From positions 1-9,976 of the forward strand of contig JAEORI010000248.1 of NCBI GenBank assembly GCA_016840965.1: a DNA stretch of 9,976 nt, given 5' to 3'. Below the pieces are notes generated by a model. It saw only the letters and a list, made by a program, of their open reading frames with translations. It was not told where the DNA came from and did no database searches. Of this stretch, positions 1-7,454 are shown piece after piece. Both the position numbers and the translations under genes were made by a program. This stretch comes from Candidatus Thorarchaeota archaeon (GTDB taxonomy: Archaea; Asgardarchaeota; Thorarchaeia; Thorarchaeales; Thorarchaeaceae). How positions within the stretch are numbered: position 1 is the stretch's first letter; every line of letters starts with the position of its first letter.

Positions 1-786
1 CCAAAGAGGATTGATGATTATTATGTCAAGTTTCTTGAGGCTCCTGTACAAGCATATCGGAATCTCGGAGTAGCTGCGGAGTTCAAGCCTGTAAATGACA
101 TCATCGCCAATGAAAAAAAGATATCAGGGAATGGTGCAGGCGATATTGGTGATGCGAGAATTCTTGTTGGAAACATGATTTTTGATTTTAATTTTGATAT
201 GATGGTGAAAGTCCTTAGAGTACCAAATGAGAAGTTTAGGGATAAGATTGCACAAAGTCTTCGTGAGCGAATGTCTACTATTCAATTACTAACAGGATCA
301 ATGCCTGATAGAACAGAGGTTAAAGAAGACCTTTTGCGACTCTATGAAGAAACTCTTGACATTGAATTGATCCCTGGGAAGTTCAACAGATGGGAGATTG
401 AGAAAGTAACCGAACTCAAACCATGGTATACGTCTGACGAGTGGTTACACTGGAGACGAGGTGGAAGGATAGACGCTAGAACTGTTAGAATCTCAGCTAC
501 GACACGAGTAGGCACCTCTAACTATAAGGCACCAGGTGGACTCTTACGAATCACTGCTGAGGAAACAGAAGGAAGACTAATTGATGTAGTCATCAGTGGA
601 GATTTCTTTATGCTCCCAATGGATGCGATATCTAACCTCGAGAAGTCGCTTGTAGGAGCTAGGACTGATAATGGAGATATTCTCGAAAAAGCGACCAAAG
701 CGTATTCCAAGTTTAAAATCGAGTCGCCAGGTGTTACGCCAAAAGATATCGAAACTGCTGTAAAACTAGCCTTTGAACAGAAATAA
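1..786 (+). CDS. lplA: Lipoate-protein ligase with fused C-terminal accessory domain (5' end outside window)
   Basis: The frame is open from base 1, so this is the 3' part (261 codons) of a longer gene. The product would activate lipoate with ATP and attach it to a lysine of 2-oxoacid dehydrogenase E2 or glycine cleavage H proteins. Visible residues 28-45 carry the lipoate-ligase core signature (FKPVNDII, then KKISGNG); Lys40 matches the conserved catalytic lysine. ILVGNMIFDF follows at 54-63. The substrate-binding RRxxGGG motif would lie upstream of the window. Residues from about 150 to 230, with YKAPGGLLRI and ISGDFFMLP, match the accessory domain that some archaea, such as Thermoplasma, encode as a separate LplB protein; here it is fused. 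The stop is TAA at 784. The same frame then stays open for 55 more codons, so a recently shortened C terminus is possible. Family assignment is firm; the protein that it lipoylates is not visible. Confidence 0.9.
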   Translation, partial: PKRIDDYYVKFLEAPVQAYRNLGVAAEFKPVNDIIANEKKISGNGAGDIGDARILVGNMIFDFNFDMMVKVLRVPNEKFRDKIAQSLRERMSTIQLLTGSMPDRTEVKEDLLRLYEETLDIELIPGKFNRWEIEKVTELKPWYTSDEWLHWRRGGRIDARTVRISATTRVGTSNYKAPGGLLRITAEETEGRLIDVVISGDFFMLPMDAISNLEKSLVGARTDNGDILEKATKAYSKFKIESPGVTPKDIETAVKLAFEQK

Positions 787-920
787 GCAGTTGCAGCCCT
801 TCTGAACAATATACGCAATGATGAGTTCATTTCCGCATTTGTTGATTCCGGGCTTCGTCAGGAAGAAGCCATAAGGATGAATAAGGGAGTTGGATTTCAG
901 ATAGAGAGGCGACATAACTG
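787..920 (+). other. Intergenic stretch that stays open in the lipoate ligase frame
   Basis: These 134 bases separate the ligase stop from the kinase start. The ligase frame has no further stop until TGA at 952, giving 55 sense codons with a protein-like composition (for example LLNNIRNDEFISAFVDSG). The other two forward frames close quickly. It may be a decayed C-terminal extension or chance. I see no convincing promoter, hairpin or T-rich terminator here. A possible ribosome binding site, GAGGCGA at 906-912, serves the next gene. Confidence 0.3.
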
Positions 921-2009
921 TTGGGTCAAGATTATCGTTCAGGATTTAGAGTGAAGGCGCCTGGACGAGTGTGTCTTTTTGGTGAGCATAGTGATTACCT
1001 TGGGTTGGATGTCATTGCAGCCGCTATTGATGTCACGATAAAGATTGAAGCGCAACCCAGAGAAGATGACTTGATTGTTGTGACTTACACTGATCTCAAA
1101 GAGAGGGATGAATTCACTATTGCAGGTGAGATTGGTTATAGAACGAAACGAGACTACCTTCGAAGCGCCTTCAATGTGATGGCAAGAAATGGATTTGTAC
1201 TGAATCATGGCTGGAATCTAAAGGTCAGTGGAACAATACCTATAGCTGCAGGGCTTTCTAGCTCTTCCGCTTTAACAGTTGGAGGAATCAAAGCTATCAT
1301 GACGATGACTGATAGAAACTTGCCTCCTGAAGAAATCGCACTAAGAGCATATGATGCAGAGGTGGCAGAATTTGGCGAAAGTGGTGGGACAATGGATCAT
1401 TTTGCATCATCATTTGGAGGAGTGATTTATGTAAATACCCTAGAAAACAGGGTTAACAGACTACCAGCAGAACTTAATATGTTCGTAGTAGGAGATTCAG
1501 GAGAGAAAAAGAGGGATACTGTCGGAGACCTCCGCTACATCAGGACAACAGTAGAGAGAGAATATAGAGAGATTGCCAAAGATCTTTATTCCTTTGACAG
1601 AAGAGTGACACCAGTCAATATGATTTGTGAACCATTCGAGTTTAATCAGAGCAAGGAGAGAAGGATGGCTGTAGCTACACTTCATAATAGAGACCTCACA
1701 CATAGAGCACTTAAACTGTTGAGCAAGCCGCTGCCTGATGGTAATGAACTTGGGAAGATGTTAGGGGAACACCATGAGATCTTGAGGGACGACTTGGAGA
1801 GGTCCACCCCGAAAATTGAAAGATTAATTGAAGCAGCCTATGATGCAGGCGCACTTGGTTGCAAGATCAATGGAAGTGGGGGTGGGGGATCAATGATGGC
1901 GTATGCAGTTGGATATGAACAGGAAGTAGCCTCTGCGATAAAGAGAGCTGGTGGAACTCCATATATCGTGAAGGTATCTAGAGGTGCAGAGGTAATCACG
2001 GTTAATTAA
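921..2009 (+). CDS. GHMP-family sugar kinase, galactokinase-like
   Basis: This is a 362-residue cytoplasmic ATP-dependent kinase of the GHMP superfamily. All three family motifs are present: the galactokinase-type signature GRVCLFGEHSDY at 15-26, the phosphate-binding loop GLSSSSAL at 111-118, and the glycine-rich CKINGSGGGGS at 314-324. GGTMDHFAS at 155-163 parallels galactokinase GGxMDQ, making Asp159 the likely catalytic base. Galactose is the simplest substrate guess, but the region after DSGEKKRDT (192-200) departs from the galactokinase SxYNxRR pattern, so another sugar is possible. Start: TTG at 921 has GAGGCGA eight bases upstream and leaves room for the first beta strand before APGR. 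GTG at 951 is the alternative. No other sugar gene adjoins it, so the context does not settle the substrate. The stop codon overlaps the convergent ftcD gene. Confidence 0.85.
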   Translation: MGQDYRSGFRVKAPGRVCLFGEHSDYLGLDVIAAAIDVTIKIEAQPREDDLIVVTYTDLKERDEFTIAGEIGYRTKRDYLRSAFNVMARNGFVLNHGWNLKVSGTIPIAAGLSSSSALTVGGIKAIMTMTDRNLPPEEIALRAYDAEVAEFGESGGTMDHFASSFGGVIYVNTLENRVNRLPAELNMFVVGDSGEKKRDTVGDLRYIRTTVEREYREIAKDLYSFDRRVTPVNMICEPFEFNQSKERRMAVATLHNRDLTHRALKLLSKPLPDGNELGKMLGEHHEILRDDLERSTPKIERLIEAAYDAGALGCKINGSGGGGSMMAYAVGYEQEVASAIKRAGGTPYIVKVSRGAEVITVN

Positions 2010-3568
2010 GCGGACTTGGCAAGTTCTTTCATACGAGCCTCAACAATCTTAATGATTTCAGTCTTGAGCTTCGCGGAATCCGTCAAGAGTTTCTTTACCT
2101 CATTTTCGGTCTTATCAACAAATGACTTGTCCTTAATATTTCCTAGATTTATTCTTACATTCAGAGCAGCACCTTCGATTGCTGCCATGAGCGCATGAGT
2201 GGCTACACCTGCATCCGTAATCGAGTTTATGTTTCCCTTCTCAGCTGCTGCGCGCGCATGGATTAAGGCACTATATGAGTGCTTCATTGTTGTTAACGGA
2301 ACCTTCGCAGCTTCGATTGTTGCCTTCTCTATCACGGACTCCTTATTCTTAACTTCAGTAGCAGTTTCTGCTGGAGCTCTCATTGCATCCATTACAACAT
2401 CAAATGCCTTGGAATCTTTCTCGATTAGGTCCATAAGGATCCCTCGGTCGTATTCACACGCATGTCGATGTTCCAGCATGTCTTCTTTAATCCCTGCGAA
2501 TTTTCTTCCAGTTATTGAGAGGCCAGTGACCATACAAACTACGCCAGCTCCAAATGAGCCTAGAGCTGCAGCTACGCTACCTCCTCCCGGAGTGGCACGT
2601 GCTCTACGGACCTCATTACCAAATTCAATCATTGACATCTCAGTAAATGTCTTCTTAGTAGGATCAGACCCGCCACCAAGATAATAGAGATCAAGAATCA
2701 TTGATTCATCTAATTTCTCTGGCTGAATATAGTACCTGAGGGCATCAAGAAGTGCGAAGAGAGGCACCATACCAACGATTTCAGTTTCAATTACAGTAGC
2801 TCCAAACCTGCGTGCTTCATTTCGTACGACTTCAAGCACTTGATGTATCTTGGTTCGTTTGGGATGGGTTAGGTTTAGAGAAACCTGCACGCAATTCTTT
2901 GCAGGGAGGTCCAGCCCTATTCCTTGAACATTTGCAAAGCCACCGGTAGTCGCACGCACAGCATCAGCGCAAACTTTCGCAACGTCAACATTAGTTGTGT
3001 TCAGATTGAAATTGATCGCAATCAAGAAGTTACGAGCTCCTGTGGCTGTAGCACCAGCTGTTGGATGTATTTTGCTTGGGCCATAATCAGGGTCTTTTTC
3101 AGGATTCGTTCCGATTTCTTTCCTAAGCCCTTCAAATTCGCCTTCACGGATATTTGGTAAATCAACTCGGTCTCGGCGTGTCGCAGATTTTGAATAGAGA
3201 AAGACAGGAACCTTGCACTTTTCCGAGAACTCCTTTGCGAACTCCTTTGAAAGCTCGATGCACTCACCGATGGTGGTTCCATGAAGTGGGATAAACGGTA
3301 CAACATCAACTGCACCCATTCTTGGGTGTGCACCCTTGTGTTTTGTCAAGTTTATTTTCTCAACTGCAAGCTCTGAAGCTTTTAGAGCAGCATTCTTCAC
3401 CTGTTGCGGTCCGCCAATGAACGTGAAGACAGACCGATTGTGATCATGGTCAAATTCTACATCTAGAAGTCGAACGCCTTCAACGCTCTTTATGGCATCA
3501 GCTAAGGCGTCAATAATTTTCTTGTCTCGTCCTTCTGAAAAGTTGGGTACACACTCAACAACTTTCAC
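2006..3568 (-). CDS. ftcD: Bifunctional glutamate formiminotransferase / formimino-THF cyclodeaminase
   Basis: The product (520 aa) would move the formimino group from formiminoglutamate to THF, then release ammonia to give 5,10-methenyl-THF. Residues 1-about 180 are the transferase N-terminal domain (VECVPNFSEGRD at 4-15; GAHPRMGAVDVVPFIP at 79-94, with His81 matching the catalytic histidine). About 181-300 is the second transferase domain. About 310-520 is the cyclodeaminase domain (ATPGGGSVAAALG at 325-337; GNINSITDAGVA at 445-456). Length matches the fused enzyme of animals. Start: the frame extends to an ATG at 3664, but that start would overlap folD by 38 bases and add 32 unrelated residues. 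GTG at 3568 has GGGTGA five bases upstream and matches the family N terminus; GTG at 3577 is less likely. It is last in the fhs-folD-ftcD operon, 58 bases after folD. No histidine-degradation (hut) gene is visible, so the formimino donor is unproven. Confidence 0.93.
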   Translation of the reverse strand: MKVVECVPNFSEGRDKKIIDALADAIKSVEGVRLLDVEFDHDHNRSVFTFIGGPQQVKNAALKASELAVEKINLTKHKGAHPRMGAVDVVPFIPLHGTTIGECIELSKEFAKEFSEKCKVPVFLYSKSATRRDRVDLPNIREGEFEGLRKEIGTNPEKDPDYGPSKIHPTAGATATGARNFLIAINFNLNTTNVDVAKVCADAVRATTGGFANVQGIGLDLPAKNCVQVSLNLTHPKRTKIHQVLEVVRNEARRFGATVIETEIVGMVPLFALLDALRYYIQPEKLDESMILDLYYLGGGSDPTKKTFTEMSMIEFGNEVRRARATPGGGSVAAALGSFGAGVVCMVTGLSITGRKFAGIKEDMLEHRHACEYDRGILMDLIEKDSKAFDVVMDAMRAPAETATEVKNKESVIEKATIEAAKVPLTTMKHSYSALIHARAAAEKGNINSITDAGVATHALMAAIEGAALNVRINLGNIKDKSFVDKTENEVKKLLTDSAKLKTEIIKIVEARMKELAKSA

Positions 3569-3573
3569 AAGAT

Positions 3574-3579
3574 TCACCC
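3574..3579 (-). promoter_or_regulatory. Ribosome binding site deciding the ftcD start
   Basis: On the minus strand this reads GGGTGA, matching the core of the archaeal anti-Shine-Dalgarno complement, with five bases to GTG at 3568. It supports the internal GTG over the far-upstream ATG, which lies inside the folD coding region. Confidence 0.6.
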
Positions 3580-3626
3580 GTGCCCGCTCGGGGAGTCCAT
3601 ACACAAAAGCGTTTGGGAATGATTCT

Positions 3627-4511
3627 TTACTGCACCATTTGCGATTTATAGGCTGCAACAACATTCTTCAAGAGCATCGCTATCGTCATGGGTCCGACTC
3701 CTCCAGGGACAGGAGACACACATTGAGTCTTGCTCTTCACACTCTCGAAATCAACATCTCCAAGAGGTGTTGCAACATCGATAACAACAGCTCCTTCTTT
3801 GACCATATCTGCTGTGATGAAAAATGGATCAGACTCATTTGTGCGTCGACCTATTGCACTAATTAGGACATCAGCTTGCCGAGTGAATGATGGCAAATCC
3901 TTAGTTCTTGAATGACAGACAGTGACTGTAGCGTTTCTGTTCAGTAGAAGCAGAATCAAGGGCTTACCCACAATTGTTGACCGATTGATAATTACGGCAT
4001 GTTTACCAGAGAGGTCATTCCAGCCAATCCTGTCTAACATGGTGACAATTCCATGAGGTGTGGCTGCACTAAGATCTTCGCCACCATAGAATAGGCGATA
4101 AACATTTGCCGGGGAAAACCCATCAACATCTTTCAAAGGATTAATAGCTCCAATGATTGTTTTCTCGTCTATGTGTTTTGGCAAGGGAAGTTGTACTAGA
4201 ATTCCGTGGACTGAGGAATCATTGTTCAACTTTCTAATTAACTCTAGAAGTTCCTCCTGAGTAGTCGTTTCAGGGAGATCATGATGGTCTGAAAGGATAC
4301 CAGCTTTGTTCGATGCCTTGTGCTTCATTCTGATATACATCTGCGAACCAGGGTCCTCTCCAACAATAACAGTTGCTAGCTTTGGAGAAACCCCATGTTG
4401 AGCAACGAGTTCTGTGACTTCGTTCTCCACCTCAGTTCTTATCCGATTTGATAAACGACGACCCTTGAGCTCATGGTCTTCACAGATTGGTTTTAGATCA
4501 TCATCAGACAT
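3627..4511 (-). CDS. folD: Methylene-THF dehydrogenase / methenyl-THF cyclohydrolase
   Basis: FolD oxidises 5,10-methylene-THF to methenyl-THF with NAD(P)+ and hydrolyses it to 10-formyl-THF. The 294-aa protein is of usual length. Tyr59 and Lys63 (YIRMKHK) match the catalytic Tyr and Lys; Gln107 lies in VQLPLP and Asp128 in KDVDGF, at family spacing. The Rossmann domain includes residues 169-184 (GKHAVIINRSTIVGKP), and PVPGGVGPMT at 267-276 closes the active site. One deviation: the usual G-R-S of the cofactor loop reads N-R-S (Asn176), which could bear on NAD versus NADP choice. The ATG at 4511 follows a strong GAGGTGA, and the fhs stop lies 11 bases upstream, so the two genes are surely cotranscribed. 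FolD links the formyl-THF made by Fhs to the methenyl-THF made by FtcD. Confidence 0.97.
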   Translation of the reverse strand: MSDDDLKPICEDHELKGRRLSNRIRTEVENEVTELVAQHGVSPKLATVIVGEDPGSQMYIRMKHKASNKAGILSDHHDLPETTTQEELLELIRKLNNDSSVHGILVQLPLPKHIDEKTIIGAINPLKDVDGFSPANVYRLFYGGEDLSAATPHGIVTMLDRIGWNDLSGKHAVIINRSTIVGKPLILLLLNRNATVTVCHSRTKDLPSFTRQADVLISAIGRRTNESDPFFITADMVKEGAVVIDVATPLGDVDFESVKSKTQCVSPVPGGVGPMTIAMLLKNVVAAYKSQMVQ

Positions 4512-4515
4512 GAAC

Positions 4516-4522
4516 TCACCTC
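4516..4522 (-). promoter_or_regulatory. Strong ribosome binding site for folD
   Basis: The minus strand reads GAGGTGA, with four bases to the folD ATG. It sits directly after the fhs TAA stop, so translation of folD is probably coupled to that of fhs. Confidence 0.75.
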
Positions 4523-6136
4523 TTAGAATACTCCACTAATATTACCATCTGCATCTAGGTCCATTCCATGCGCAGACGGTTCTTCAGGCAGACCAGGCAT
4601 GAGGTTGATATCACCCATACTAATAACGATGAACCCAGCACCATTACTGACATTGGCACTGGTGACTTCCGCATCAAATCCCGATGGTCTTCCTCTCAGG
4701 CTCTTTGAGTCTGATAAACTGAATTGAGTCTTTGCGATACAAATTGGGAGAGTTCCATATTCTCGTTTCTCAAGAGACCTGATAGTTCCCCTAGCTGTGG
4801 TCGTATATAGAACATCTTTTGCACCGTAGATTGTCTGTGCGATTTTCAAAATCTTTGTCTTTATCGGGTCTTCTAGATCATAGGTGTACTTTATTTTCTT
4901 GACGGGTGTGCTTTCTATTGTTTCAAGAACAGCTTGAGCGAGAGCTTTCCCACCTTCACCACCTTTAGCATATACTTCTGAAACTTCCATTCTCCAACCT
5001 TTCTCTTCACAGAATTTTCGAAGTAGATCTATCTCCTCTGGCGTGTCATCTGGAAATCGGTTGAGTGCGACAACTGCGGGTACTCCAAAACTGCTGATGT
5101 TCTCCATATGTTTCTCTAAATTGGGAAAACCATCTTCGAGTTTATCAAATCCATGATATTTCAAAGCACGAATCGTTGTGATTACAACACATGCATCAAC
5201 TTTGAAGTCCCCGGCTCTGGTAACAATATTGAAGAATTTCTCAGCACCTAAGTCAGCACCAAAGCCAGCCTCGATTACTACATAATCAAATAGACGTAAT
5301 GCAATATCAGTACCGATTATTGAGCTAGTGCCATGAGCTATGTTTGCAAATGGTCCAGTATGGATTATTGCCGGAGTTCCTTCTTGTGTTTGTACCAGGT
5401 TTGGTTTGAGAGCATCCCTCAAGATTACTGCCATGGCACCTTCGGCTTTTACATCTCTTGCATACATTTCCTTCGATTGTTCAGAACGTGCAATCAGAAT
5501 ATCGCCTAGTCTTTTCTTGAGGTCTACGTAGTCCTTTGATAGCCCAAGGACAGCCATAACCTCTGATGCTGATGTGATGACAAAATTGTCCTCTCGTGGA
5601 AATCCATCAAACCGGCCCCCAAGTCCGACAATAACCTTTCTCAAAGCACGGTCATTCATATCCACGTTTCGTGGCCAATAGGTTCGCCTCACATCGATTT
5701 CAGGCTGATGATCATGATGGATATAATTGTCGATCATCGCTGAGAGTAAGTTACCAGCTGCAGAAACAGCAGGGAAGTCGCCAGTAAACATCAGGTTAAT
5801 CTGATCGAAAGGCTCAACAGTGGATTTACCTCCACCCGCTGCTCCTCCTTTTATACCAAAGACAGGACCCAGGGATGGCTGTCGTAGAGCCACAACAGCA
5901 TTCTGTCCTAAGGCGTTAAGTGCCATTGAAAGACCTATAGAGTTGGTTGTCTTTCCTTCACCAGCTGGAGTAGGAGTTGTTGCAGTAACGAGAATAAGCT
6001 TGCCCTTTCTTTTCCCCAGATTTTTTCTAATATTCAAGTTTATTTTCGCCATGTAATTTCCATAGTGTTCTAGATATACCTCATCAATACCAGCCTTCGT
6101 TGCAACATCAGATATGGGAATCACGATCTCACTCAT
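4523..6136 (-). CDS. fhs: Formate-tetrahydrofolate ligase
   Basis: Fhs condenses formate, ATP and THF to 10-formyl-THF; run in reverse it makes ATP from formyl-THF. At 537 aa it is slightly shorter than the usual 550-560. Visible motifs are the P-loop TPAGEGKTT (56-64), RQPSLGPVFGIKGGAAGGG (85-103), VDMNDRALR, KPNLVQTQEGTPAIIHTGPFA, EAGFGADLGAEKFFN, and the C-terminal MPGLPEEPSAHGMDLDADG. The segment NLMFTGDFPAV (114-124) differs from the usual NLHFTGDxHAI: both histidines are replaced, by Met116 and Pro122. The enzyme is common in acetogens and many bacteria but patchy in archaea. It is the first gene of the minus-strand operon. ATG at 6136 is preceded by a TATA box about 30 bases upstream, implying a leader of only a few bases. 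No free-standing Shine-Dalgarno precedes it. Confidence 0.96.
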   Translation of the reverse strand: MSEIVIPISDVATKAGIDEVYLEHYGNYMAKINLNIRKNLGKRKGKLILVTATTPTPAGEGKTTNSIGLSMALNALGQNAVVALRQPSLGPVFGIKGGAAGGGKSTVEPFDQINLMFTGDFPAVSAAGNLLSAMIDNYIHHDHQPEIDVRRTYWPRNVDMNDRALRKVIVGLGGRFDGFPREDNFVITSASEVMAVLGLSKDYVDLKKRLGDILIARSEQSKEMYARDVKAEGAMAVILRDALKPNLVQTQEGTPAIIHTGPFANIAHGTSSIIGTDIALRLFDYVVIEAGFGADLGAEKFFNIVTRAGDFKVDACVVITTIRALKYHGFDKLEDGFPNLEKHMENISSFGVPAVVALNRFPDDTPEEIDLLRKFCEEKGWRMEVSEVYAKGGEGGKALAQAVLETIESTPVKKIKYTYDLEDPIKTKILKIAQTIYGAKDVLYTTTARGTIRSLEKREYGTLPICIAKTQFSLSDSKSLRGRPSGFDAEVTSANVSNGAGFIVISMGDINLMPGLPEEPSAHGMDLDADGNISGVF

Positions 6137-6163
6137 CCTAGCAATTATCGAATATTCTTCACG

Positions 6164-6172
6164 GTATATAAC
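6164..6172 (-). promoter_or_regulatory. Putative archaeal TATA box for the fhs-folD-ftcD operon
   Basis: The minus strand reads GTTATATAC, close to the archaeal TATA consensus. Its centre lies about 32 bases before the fhs ATG. Archaeal transcription usually begins about 25 bases downstream of the box, so the predicted leader is about 5-9 bases. It lies in the 101-base divergent spacer shared with the serine hydrolase gene. On the plus strand only weak candidates exist (such as AAAGTTAAG near 6198-6206). Confidence 0.45.
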
Positions 6173-6237
6173 ACCTTGATAAAAGAAGCTCTACAGCAAA
6201 GTTAAGCGATTGCTTTGACTATCAGACTTAATTTACT

Positions 6238-7437
6238 ATGAAAGCACGTGTATTCATGCAGTCAAAGAATTTGAAAACAGTACTTGTGATTCTTATACTG
6301 TCCATGTTCCTCCATGTTATGACTGCCAATGCTCAAACAGACAGACCAGTCGCTGTATGGCCAACCGAGGGGTGGGCAGTGTCAACTCCTGAGGAACAGG
6401 GGATGGATTCCGCAGCCCTTGAAGAGGTCTATACGCATGTAAGAAATTCAGGTGCTAGCATCCGGAGTCTTCTTGTTGTCAGACATGGATTTCTTGTCGC
6501 AGAGGAATATTTCACACCGATGCTCTATGATGTTAATGATACTCACATACTCTACTCAGTCACGAAGAGTGTAGTATCCTCTTTGATTGGGGTTGCGATT
6601 GATCATGGCCTTATAGATAACACAAGTCAACTGCTGCTTGACTTCTTTCCGAATCGAACAATTGCCAATCTTAACGCATGGAAAGAAGCTATTACACTTG
6701 AAGATGTTCTACAAATGAGGTCAGGTTTCCAATGGGATGAAGATAACTACAACGAATACAATGATTTCTTTGCAATGAGAGACTCGGAGGATTGGGCTCA
6801 GTATGTTCTTGACCGTCCAATGGCATATGAACCAGGTTCGACATTTTATTACAATAGTGGAAACTCGCATATCCTGGCGACTATAATCAATGTGACCACA
6901 GGTATGACTCCACTTGCATTTGCGGATCAGTACCTCTTTGGTCCTCTTGGAATAACAAATAGACTTTGGTTGACAGATCCTCAAGGAGTCAATTTTGGAG
7001 GTTCAAATCTTGCTCTGCGGCCACGAGATATGGCGAAATTTGGACTCTTGTTCCTCAACAATGGTACTTGGGATGGTCAACAAATAGTATCATCGAACTG
7101 GGTCTATAGTTCTAGTCATGGTCCATCAACGCCATATTCAGGGACCAGTTATGGGTATCAATGGTGGCTTGATGATACTAATGAGTGGTACTCTGCCAGA
7201 GGATATGATGGCCAGTTCATCTATGTGGTCCAAGAACATGATATTGTGGTTGTTTTTTCCTCTGACAATAGTGATGGCCCTTACGAGTATGACTGGTTGG
7301 TGAGTGATGGGATACTTGGAGCAGTGACAAATATTTACCCAGGCGAAAATCAACAAGACTTCCCCTACCTGCTTATTGGTGCGGTGTCAATAGGTATTAT
7401 TTTTGTAGCTGCATTAGTGATTAGGGTTAGAAGATAG
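6238..7437 (+). CDS. Secreted, membrane-anchored serine hydrolase of the class C beta-lactamase fold
   Basis: The 399-aa protein begins with a signal peptide: a basic start, a hydrophobic core at about 13-29, and a likely cleavage after ANA at 32. The hydrolase domain (about 45-345) has the nucleophile motif SVTK (Ser107, Lys110), the second motif in FYYNSGNSH (203-211, Tyr205 as likely base), and RGYDGQFIYVV (321-331) in place of the third, glycine-rich motif. A second hydrophobic segment (about 376-396) ends in RVRR, so the mature enzyme should face outside, tethered at its C terminus. The closest pattern is the esterase, peptidase and 6-aminohexanoate-oligomer hydrolase branch of the family. 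The substrate cannot be read from sequence and a resistance role should not be assumed. It is divergent from fhs and probably transcribed alone. ATG at 6238 is used; ATG at 6256 is an alternative. Neither has a clear Shine-Dalgarno. Confidence 0.88.
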   Translation: MKARVFMQSKNLKTVLVILILSMFLHVMTANAQTDRPVAVWPTEGWAVSTPEEQGMDSAALEEVYTHVRNSGASIRSLLVVRHGFLVAEEYFTPMLYDVNDTHILYSVTKSVVSSLIGVAIDHGLIDNTSQLLLDFFPNRTIANLNAWKEAITLEDVLQMRSGFQWDEDNYNEYNDFFAMRDSEDWAQYVLDRPMAYEPGSTFYYNSGNSHILATIINVTTGMTPLAFADQYLFGPLGITNRLWLTDPQGVNFGGSNLALRPRDMAKFGLLFLNNGTWDGQQIVSSNWVYSSSHGPSTPYSGTSYGYQWWLDDTNEWYSARGYDGQFIYVVQEHDIVVVFSSDNSDGPYEYDWLVSDGILGAVTNIYPGENQQDFPYLLIGAVSIGIIFVAALVIRVRR

Positions 7438-7454
7438 TTGTTCCAAATGAAGGA

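Noticed and set aside
784..786. Programmed stop-codon recoding (for example pyrrolysine) at the lipoate ligase stop
   Set aside because: The codon is TAA, not TAG, and no recoding element is visible.
2016..2684. Open frames on the plus strand inside ftcD that could look like membrane proteins
   Set aside because: They are antisense shadows of a gene with strong family motifs and show no recognisable domain.
3569..3664. N-terminal extension of FtcD up to the ATG at 3664
   Set aside because: It would add 32 residues unlike the family, overlap folD by 38 bases, and ignore the GGGTGA site in front of GTG at 3568.
6238..7437. Calling the hydrolase an antibiotic-resistance beta-lactamase
   Set aside because: The SxxK fold is shared by many esterases and peptidases, and the motif pattern resembles amide or ester hydrolases. 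Nothing here shows drug hydrolysis.
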